Part shown: positions 55,480 to 64,000 of the stretch, in pieces | Numbering within the stretch: the first letter of the stretch is position 1 | Layout: every line of letters begins with the position of its first letter | Assembly (NCBI RefSeq): GCF_021462225.1 | Contig: NC_061798.1 | Coordinates: forward strand, 22,094,820-22,158,819 | Direction: 5' to 3' | Length of the DNA stretch: 64,000 nucleotides | Origin: Girardinichthys multiradiatus | Lineage: Eukaryota; Chordata; Actinopteri; Cyprinodontiformes; Goodeidae | The notes under the pieces: model-generated | What the model was told of the DNA's origin: nothing | The model's input: the letters and a program-made list of their open reading frames with translations, nothing else | The model's database searches: none | Made by a program: the position numbers and the translations under genes

Positions 55480-56070
55480 TTGAACAACCATTTTGGAAGG
55501 CCCATCCCTTGGCTGTGGAATAGGTGTTAATCTGTTTCAGAAGGGTCAAATTATTGGCATGCATCAAGCAAATAAATCTAAGGAGATTGGTGAACTTTCC
55601 ACCACATTATTAAAAATTGGAAGGATTGTGGTGAACCATCATCTTTACTGAAGAAATGTAGTCAGAAGAAATACAAAAAATATTGAATGATCAGTGGTCA
55701 GTTAAAGGTTTGGGAGATCAAATCTTAAAGAGCAACAGCAGCTGAACTGTCAGCTACGTTCAATAGTTAAAGTTTGAGCACTTCCAAAGGTACAATGGAA
55801 AAGGAATTTAAGGGATTGGAACTAACCTGCTGTGTAGCCTTAATAAAACCTGTGAGGCTACTAAAAAAGCTTCATTTTGTTGGACTCTGAAAGCCATGCA
55901 ATCTAATGAGCCCGGTTTCACCCTGTTCCAGAGTGATAGGTGCATCTGAGTGAGATGCACAAGAAGTGATCCACCCATCATGCCTATTAACATGTAAGCC
56001 TGTGGGGAAAGTGCCATGACCTAGGGGCACTGCAGCTGCCCAGGTCCAGGTTCTGCTCCTAAAGAATAAG
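55480..56070 (+). pseudogene. Tc1-like transposase relic (third family)
   Basis: GTTAATCTGTTTCAGAAGGG encodes NLFQKGQIIGMHQA, the start of a fish Tc1-type DNA-binding domain. AAGGGATTGGAACTAACCTG and CACCCTGTTCCAGAGTGATA are later landmarks, and CCACCCATCATGCCTATT is near the middle catalytic region. Many indels and stops; the C-terminus is missing. Confidence 0.8.
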
Positions 56071-58880
56071 GTGAATTAAATTTCTCAATTCTAAAGTGTT
56101 TGCCACATGGCGCACATCAACATTGACTGACTAACAGTTCTGCTTAGCCTTAGTCTTCAAACAGTTACAATAGTTTGCATCTACAATATATACCACATGC
56201 ATATCCACATCTGTCCAAACAAATGTTCACAAAAGCAGGAGAGACTGATTTAGTACACTGTAAATGTTTCTTTGACAAATCATATTACTTACAATGTGTT
56301 ATGGCATTAATGGATTCTGATTGACTTAAATTGCAGAGATTTCAGTCATTACAGTGTCAAGTGCTTAAATAGAAGGCAACTGGGCTTCTTTTATATCTTA
56401 AAGATGCTTCACCTCTTACTCAAACGGGTTCTTCAGTCCTGAACATTGGTTGGAAGTATCAGGCTTAGCTGTAGTCAAAACAAACACACTAGTAGGGCCA
56501 TATGGTCACAAATGGAGCTGTTCACATTAGTGATTTAAGGAAGCTTTTAATTTTAGTTTCTGCTACATATAAAAGAAAAGACTGTAGCATCCATCTTAAA
56601 GTGGCAAGGTTAAAGAATATGCTATAGTTCTGAGAGATCTTGTTTTCTCTCTTTGAAGCTATGTGAATAGGACAGAAAATTATCAGACTACAACAAAATA
56701 CTCGAAGCAGTAATGATTACATTAAAGAAAATCAAAACATTCAGCCAGTTTCTTTCAAGTAGAAATGAAGATGGGTCACTGCAAACAGGGTGGCAGATAA
56801 GCTGTTAAATTAAATGTTCATATGACAAAATTCAAACGCTGTCAAAATAAAAAATAAAAGGAAAGAGGTAGAAGAAGGAGAAGAAAAGGTTGGAAAAAAT
56901 ACATTTACATCATAAATGCACAGGTTTCCTTTCAATAAGCCTCTTCAAAACTCTGTAAGGCTTTCAATGGTAGGCAAGTTCAAAGTGGCACTAGACTCCC
57001 GCTGCTTCCAGAGGTACAAGAGGAACAGTGTGAGTGTGACCGCATCCACATGTGGTCTTTTTCTCCTACACACACACTCACACTATGTCTTGGTTCTTCA
57101 CACCAAATCCTCTCGTACTACCTGCTGTATTGTGTGAAAAAGTGTGTATGTGTGACTGACAGGTGTGTAAAGGAAATCGATTGCAGTCACTTCTTTGTCA
57201 CTTCCATGGGTCCCTCCGATCCACTTCTGCTTTCCCACTCAACACTATTTTTCCTTTTTTATTCCAATTCCTTTCACTCTGTAATATAACTTCTTCTGCT
57301 TTGCTTCTTCTTTTCTCCCAGTTTGTCCTGGATTTTTGGCAGGGGATTGCTGGAAATGGTATCCCGGGGAACGTTACAAACACTCTGCAAGGCGCTCCGG
57401 ATCCCGGCACCAGCCAGCCCCAGCCAACCAGCCGTGCCCCACGGTGATATTGCTGCATCAAAGCCACGAATCTTTCCCTCCCTTTTTTCCTCGCCTCCCT
57501 CCGTGTTTCTCTGTCTCTTTTTCTGTAGTGGCATTTCCAGCAGCTTCGAATGTTTAAACTTCATATATCAGCCTCATTACGGAAGCTCAAAGCCTTCCAT
57601 CTACTACTAAAGGCGCTCATTTGAATTTTTAATCACACGTATGTACGAGTGCTGCGCTCAGCAACTATCCGACACGGGCGTGCGTATACACACCCTTTCA
57701 GTCACATCTCTGCTCCTTCAGCTCTTTCACAGTGTTCTTCCTGTGAAGTTTTCAAGTTCAAACTTTGGGAAAAAGTCTCAGTTAAATGTTGATCCGATGT
57801 TTTTGGAGTTGGAGCAAAGCAGTAATTCTCAGCATTCACTTCAGACTCCATTGTGAGCACAGTAGCATTGCTGGTGGGCGGCAGAGTGTTTGACTTGGGG
57901 TAACTGTAGCCTTGAATTGGCAAACTGAGGTGCTACTTTATTGCTGCTTCTCTCTTTGATGTTAAATGTGTAGTCTGAGCGTAGAGAATATTATATATGA
58001 AATATACAGTAACACATCACTCAATTCCTTTACTGGATGTACTGTAGCAATGTAAGGCCTTCTCACACTCAGTTACCATGTGCATACAGTCTTGGCTAAG
58101 CTACAGAGAGAGACTTTGTATCTCGCGCAATAACAGGGAGAGAGAGAAAGAATCCTTTAGATCTTCCTGCAAGAAGTACACCTTTGAATGTGAATTTCCT
58201 TGCAGAAAAAAAAGCTCTTTGAAAATCTAATGCATAAACATTATTCCCCACCACCCTTCTTCTCCTTGCTCCTTCCATTCCCTCCCTCTCACCTGAAGCG
58301 CAAAAGCTTCTGAGCTACTTTGGAAGAACTTCCCCTTTTTTAGAGTCTTCAGTAACTTAAATAAGAGGCGGTCTGGGATTTGGATATTGTTATGTCTCAT
58401 CAAAGGAAGAGATCTTCAGTTATCCTCCCTTGCTGGTTTTCTTGTTGCCTGTCAACGCCCAGTCTTCCATAAAGATGCCTCTCCGAAATACTCATACACT
58501 GTAATCTGAAATATCTCCCTTCCCCCTATTCCATCTCACACTTTTGGTTTTATTTTTTTGAAAAAAATAAAATAAAGTCAAAGTTAGGTTACAAGCTAGC
58601 TCACAGGAGTACAGGCACAGAGGTTGGTGCTGGTTCAGTCACGGAAACAAACAAAAACCACTGCAGTGGTTGCCCATGCTTGGTTTTCCTGCAACCACTT
58701 CATACAAAGAGCAGGTTTAATTTCTTCAAGGTGACTGTATAACTCATACGTTTCAAGAAAGACTCAACAAATTGCAGCATGCATTTTAAAAAGTTCTTTA
58801 TGAATCCAACTGGAAATAAGCACCCACTTCCCCACAGTTTTGAGTCTAGGTGGGTTTGATATGGTCTGTCTATCTGTCCG
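56071..58880. other. No assigned gene; GC-richer stretch 57300-57900
   Basis: The part 57300-57900 is less AT-rich and includes a minus-strand frame at 57702-57923, with its only good start context (CTCACAATGG) at about 57850. It could be an exon of an unknown gene, but no domain or splice support is visible. Confidence 0.3.
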
Positions 58881-59231
<351 letters not shown>

Positions 59232-60731
59232 AAAGAATGAACTCACCAAGCATTCATAGAAGAATCACCACTGGACCCAGTCATACTACATTTATTGATT
59301 TGTTTTGTTGCAATTGAAAACCTCCCCCTGCTTTCTACAACTTACCACAGTGAGTGTTAGACAGTGGAACTTGCTCATTCCTACTGACAGCATCAGGCTA
59401 TTGCATCTTGGAGCCTAGAGAACTGAGTTTGATGGAGTCCTACTCAAAGGCCTTGCAATGGTTTAAAATTAAATAACAATTGCATTTGTTTATGATTAAT
59501 TTAATGCCATCCTTGTGTCACCCCTCTCCTACTCATTCCATTTCATTATTTTTTCTCCTCTCTATAAAAACACTCATACACCCAACTAACTCCAGCCCAT
59601 CCCTGACACCCCCCTTTTCTCCTCCCCTCTTGCACCTGCCGTTGTAAACAGCAGGATCCCTGTGTGTGATTCTGTTCATCCCTCGCTTTTCTTCCTGCTC
59701 TCATCGCTCCGTCCCTCCATCCCTTTCTTTCATGTGTGCTCTGCTGTCAAGCCCAGCTGGATCAGGCCTGCCAGTCTATTCGCATGCTGTCTTTGTTGGT
59801 GTTGAAACAAGCAGGGCTAAGCCACTGATGGTAAACCCCCAAAACCCATGTCTATTGAAGATCTTTTTATGTCTATATAAGAGATTAGTTTGGAAATATG
59901 CAGAAAAAGTCCAAATATAAACATATTCTCATTTCTCATGCTTGTACATTTCTTCCTGTGCAATATAACTGAGGTCAGCAATGTAGTTTGAATAAGTTTT
60001 GTTTCAAATCCAATAAATACTTTATATTTTGAAGACTTCATCAAGGTTTTCCTGAACTGTCTCTATAGATTTTCAGGGACGATTGTATGTGGTTATGCTG
60101 ACCCATGACCAATTTGAAAACAGGGTCATGGAAGAAGTCCAAGTGGAAGAAAAGGATGTGGAGACAGCTGGTGTAACAAGTTTTGCTATTGTTTAAAAAC
60201 CAAAATATTTCTCATCAAAATTAAGTCTGTCTCCCAGAGCCTGTGACTTCATGTAGTGAAGTATGTTTAGGCTATTATAATGGGCCCTGGATATGATTGT
60301 GAGTGCTTTATGCTTAAGACCAAGTTGTATCTTTGTTTAAGACTTTTATTTTGAAGTAAGAAAGGAGGTAGTTCTTGAGTTGCTCTGTTAACCTAAAGCC
60401 CTAAGGGTTTTAGAAGCATTGCAATTACTTAACTAAAATAAATCAAGTATAGCTCCACAGTTATAAAATTTAAATGCAAATCTTTGGTACCTGTGTCAAG
60501 GTAAGACATAAAAGAATATTTTTTTCCAGTGGAACCCCTATTGCAGCTGTTACTATGTCTGATTTATTTGTAATTAAACAATTCTTTGAGAGTCGCCACA
60601 AAACTTTTTTCTTAATGAACATTGCATTACACAATGTATATCCTTTTGATCCTTAGTAGAAGCCTCAGAATATATTCATAAACATCTTCACTATAACTGC
60701 AGCAAATTTGGACTGAATCAGTTTAAGCATA
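59232..60731. other. No recognisable feature
   Basis: Nothing assigned. Confidence 0.4.
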
Positions 60732-61803
60732 TGTCATGAGGCTACATCTTTGGACTTTGTTGTGATTTAATGTTTTGACTTTAGTTTGGTTTTGTTGTCA
60801 TGGTTGTTTGTTTATTTCCTGCCTCCTAGTGTTTGTTGTTTTCTCTCCCTTCGCTCCTAGTTCCTTTAGTGGTTTCTTTTCTATTACTTGTTATGGTTTT
60901 CTTATGATTATGACTATTATTATGTTTGTTGTTTTTCTAGTTCCCTTGTCTTCCTTGTAGTCTCTAGTTTAGTTTCCCATTTAGTATATCTGTGTTTATT
61001 TATGTTTTGGTATTTGTTCATCTGCGCTCTTTGTTTACCAGTTTATTTTCTCTGTTCCTTCTCGTCCTGGTTCCCTTTCTGTGGTTTAGGTTTTGTTTAT
61101 TTACAGTCAGGGTTCCTTTATGGGTTCTTTGTTAATTATTAGGTTTTGGTGTTTCTTCTATTCCCTCTAGTTTCTCAGTTTGCTTTAGTTAATGTTTATT
61201 CTAGGTTCTTATGTTTCTTTTGGTTTCTTATCTTCGTCCATAGTTTTGCTTTGATCTGTTTTCCCTGAGTTTTGTTATTTATAGTTTTGTTTTTGTAGTC
61301 AGGTTTCTTTGGTTGTGTTATTGGCTCGCTTCCCTCATGTTTTCCCCTCTGGATTTATGTTATGGTTTAGCTCTCGTGCTTTGTTTTGTTTCTAGCCTTT
61401 TCACCTTAACAACTATTCACTTTCCCTCAGTTCTCTACAGCCTGGTCCACACCTGAATTACATCTCCCCTGATTTCCTATCTCTCATTCTCATTGGTCCA
61501 TACTCCACTTCCCTCTGTTCATAAGCTCTCTGTTCTTGTTTGTTCCTCGCTGGTTCCTTCCGTTCGAATCCCTGTTCACATCTCCGTTCACCTACCTTTG
61601 TCTATGTACTTTGCCTTTTATGTTCTTGCAGTATCAACTTTGTAAGTTTTTGGATTTCTTGTATCTGCAGTGATTTTGCTATGTTCTTGTTACGTTGGAG
61701 AACCTTTGGATTATTCTTTAAATAAAGTAAGAAAACTCCTTTAAACGTGCTGCTGCCTAGCTCTTGTCTGTGCTTTGGTCACTCTAAACCTCAGAACGCG
61801 ACA
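60732..61803 (+). mobile_element. Solo LTR, 1,072 bp, perfect TSD
   Basis: Begins TGTCATGAGG and ends AACGCGACA. GCATA is duplicated exactly at 60727-60731 and 61804-61808. TATA-like TTCATAAGC at 61518-61526 and AATAAA near 61721 are in the right order for an LTR promoter and poly(A) site. It shares CTCAGTTCTCTACAGCCTG with the LTR at 9528, so the families are related. The internal region was lost by LTR-LTR recombination. Confidence 0.93.
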
Positions 61804-61808
61804 GCATA

Positions 61809-62254
61809 GTTGTTCCACAAAAACCTTTGTGGGCAATGTGCCAGGCAGAGCTGGCATTTTGGCACAAGAACTCTGTCAAAATGTGTTTTTCACCTCATGT
61901 AAGGAAATCGGATCAAATAAAAGTGCTAATTTCCATTGTTGGGCTCCTCTTGCATATGACACAGCATTTACCCTGTGTATCATCAAAATGTGCCATTTTG
62001 CACAGCATAAAATCATTATAATGAAAATAAATCATACTAAATTGAATTATTTTATCTCAAACTGGAGGAAATTTATTGAAGAAAAGAATAATCAGTGACA
62101 AACTATGTAAATCAATGTGCAAACCTAATATTCAATGGAAAACTACATATACAAATGGCAAAAAAGAATTATCAATGAAAAATTGTTCCCTAATGAATTC
62201 AACAAACTCCTCACAGCCATATATATCTATATATACATATATATATATATAGTA
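61809..62254. other. No gene; (AT)n
   Basis: AT-rich, with TATA/TA repeats at about 62219-62252 next to a transposon end. Confidence 0.4.
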
Positions 62255-62962
62255 CAGACCAAAAGTTTGGACACACCTCATTCAAAGAGTTGTCTTTATT
62301 TTCATGACTATGAATACTATAGCTTCACATCGAAACTATGAATTTGCATCAAAACTATGAATTAAGACATGTGGAATTATATACTGAACAAAAAAGTGTG
62401 AAACAACTGAAAATATGTCTTATATTCTAGGTTCTTCAAAGTAGCCACCTTTTGCTTTGATTACTGCTCCGCACACTCTTGGCATTCTGTTGATGAGCTT
62501 CAAGAGGTAGTCACCTGAAATGGTTTTCACTTCACAGGTGTGCACTCTCAGGTTTAATAAGTGAGATTTCAAGCCTAATAAATGGGGTTGAGACCATCAG
62601 TTGTGTTGTGCAGGAGGTGGATACAGTACACAGCTGATAGTCCTACTGAATAGACTGTTAGAATTTGTATTATGGCAAGAAAAAAACAGCTAAGTAAAGA
62701 GAAACGAGTGGCCATCACTACTTTAAGAAATGAAGGTCAATCAGTCCGAACAATTGGGAAAACTTTGAAAGTGTCCCCAAGTGCAGTCGCAAAAACCATC
62801 AAGCGCTACAAAGAAACTGGCTCAAATGAGGACCGCCCCAGGAAAGGAAGACCAAGAGTCACCTCTGCTGCGGACGATAAGTTCATCCGAGTCACCAGCC
62901 TCAGAAATCGCAGGTTAACAGCAGCTCAGATTAGAGAACAGGTCAATGCCACACAGAGTTTG
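62255..62962 (+). mobile_element. Tc1-like transposon, 5' half
   Basis: Begins after TA with CAGACCAAAAGTTTGGACAC, the terminal repeat of a well-known fish Tc1 family. The transposase starts at 62672. The element ends abruptly at about 62962 and the rest is missing. Confidence 0.88.
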
Positions 62963-62992
62963 GAAGTGAGGCTTAATTTAGCATCTTTGTAG
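62672..62992 (+). pseudogene. Tc1-like transposase, N-terminal half only
   Basis: A 106-codon frame. Residues 1-96 are transposase: MARKKQLSKEKRVAITTLRN and VRTIGKTLKVSPSAVAKTIK form the first helix-turn-helix, RPRKGRPR is the GRPR hinge that contacts DNA, and FIRVTSLRNRRLTAAQIREQ begins the second helix-turn-helix. From about residue 97 the frame runs into flanking DNA. The DDE catalytic domain is missing, so at most it could bind its own terminal repeats. Confidence 0.88.
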
Positions 62993-64000
62993 TTTCCTCT
63001 TAGCATTAATAATATTATTAAGAAGCTATTTCACAGGGACAACAGTTTCTATAGGTCTAGACTGCAATAATCTCAGGTTCTAACTTATATAATAGTTCAG
63101 TTGGGCAAACCTAAATTAATAACTTTGTGCAGAAGAGGTAGCTAAAAAGAATGTCACAATATATCAGATTTTACCCTCCTATGTTTGTGAAACCAAAAAT
63201 GGAGATTATTTTTCCCTGAAATTTGGCCAAAATCTCATCTTGTCTCATTCACATGAATCCAGTATTGTATATTGTCTTGTCTTCTGAGCTGAATGTACTG
63301 TAACAAACGACTCTAAAAGATGCTTACCTGTATGTCTCCTTTACACACGTAAATCACTTTATCAGCTTTGCGTTGCAAATGTTGGTAATAATAATAATAT
63401 AGGTAAGTATGATTCAGTAAGATTTTTAGAGCTGGACAGTGTGTTATTGTGTTAACTGTGTTCAGTAATAACAGACACATAATCAGTACACAGTAATACA
63501 CAAACACACATATCACTGCACACCATCCCCTTCAAATTCTGACTTCATCCTAATTCTTCTCAAAACATCCGCCTTTTTTTGATGTTTCATTTACATTGAC
63601 AGAAAAAAGAGAAAAACATCAAAGATGAACACTTCAGCAATCAGCGATCGCTCAATTAGTGCTCTGCCACTTTTCCTCTTGTGCACTCCCAAAGTAGAGC
63701 GTGGAGGGTTTTTGAAAAGTCTTTGAAAAAATCCTACTTTTCCCTTTATCACTTCATCTCATTGCAAAACAATTTCTTCCTATTATCCTCACAGCAGGGA
63801 GTCCCAATGTCCTGTAAAGGTGTGCCGCAATGCTTTATAGGCAGAGACGAGAAGCCTCTTTTATTCTTTGCACCTTGTACCCTGGACACATTAAACAGAA
63901 TCAAAGACGACATTTACATACCATTTGCGTTTTATGTTTGAGGAGCTGAGACAGAAGCAGCGTTAATCCTATGTAAACGTAGGAACGTTTTGACTTTCTG
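62993..64000. other. No recognisable feature
   Basis: Nothing assigned up to the window end. Confidence 0.4.

Overview
The window looks like teleost fish nuclear DNA: GC-poor intergenic sequence packed with fish-type transposable elements, and one clearly functional spliced gene. That gene is a cytosolic alpha-carbonic anhydrase on the minus strand. All seven coding exons can be read (28543-28576, 27424-27621, 25718-25836, 24389-24481, 24167-24229, 23887-24042, 13488-13607), every intron is GT-AG, and the coding length is 783 nt (260 residues plus stop). The zinc ligands and gate-keeping residues are kept, but the proton-shuttle position 64 is Gln instead of His.

Left flank (1-13,000): a Tc1-type transposon cut by the window edge with its transposase frame still open; a BEL/Pao retrotransposon whose gag-pol is broken by stops except for an uninterrupted 342-codon integrase; a non-autonomous LTR element whose internal region codes for Ala/Ser/Pro-rich repeats instead of pol, followed by a second LTR and a second partial copy; and SINE fragments.

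Carbonic anhydrase gene (13,144-28,680): intron 6 is 10.3 kb and holds a tRNA-derived SINE with target-site duplication (TSD), a Tc1-like relic with a second SINE inside it, a 4.56-kb Ty3/Gypsy element with a perfect 5-bp TSD, and a damaged APE-type LINE whose 3' end stops about 6 bp from the exon 6 splice donor.

Right flank (28,700-64,000): no intact host gene recognised. It holds a solo LTR with a 4/5 TSD, several Tc1-like relics of at least four families, three more SINE copies with TSDs or probable TSDs and one truncated copy, a perforin-like first-exon pseudogene plus a smaller perforin-like scrap, a Harbinger-type MITE with a TAA TSD, a perfect TATC array of about 350 bp, and a 1,072-bp solo LTR with a perfect 5-bp TSD. 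The rest is AT-rich sequence in which I see nothing.

No prokaryotic, CRISPR, rRNA or tRNA genes are present. The most unusual points are the Gln64 carbonic anhydrase, the pol-less repeat-coding LTR element with a primer-binding site complementary to its own LTR (a Tf1/sushi-like self-priming signature), and the element nesting in intron 6.
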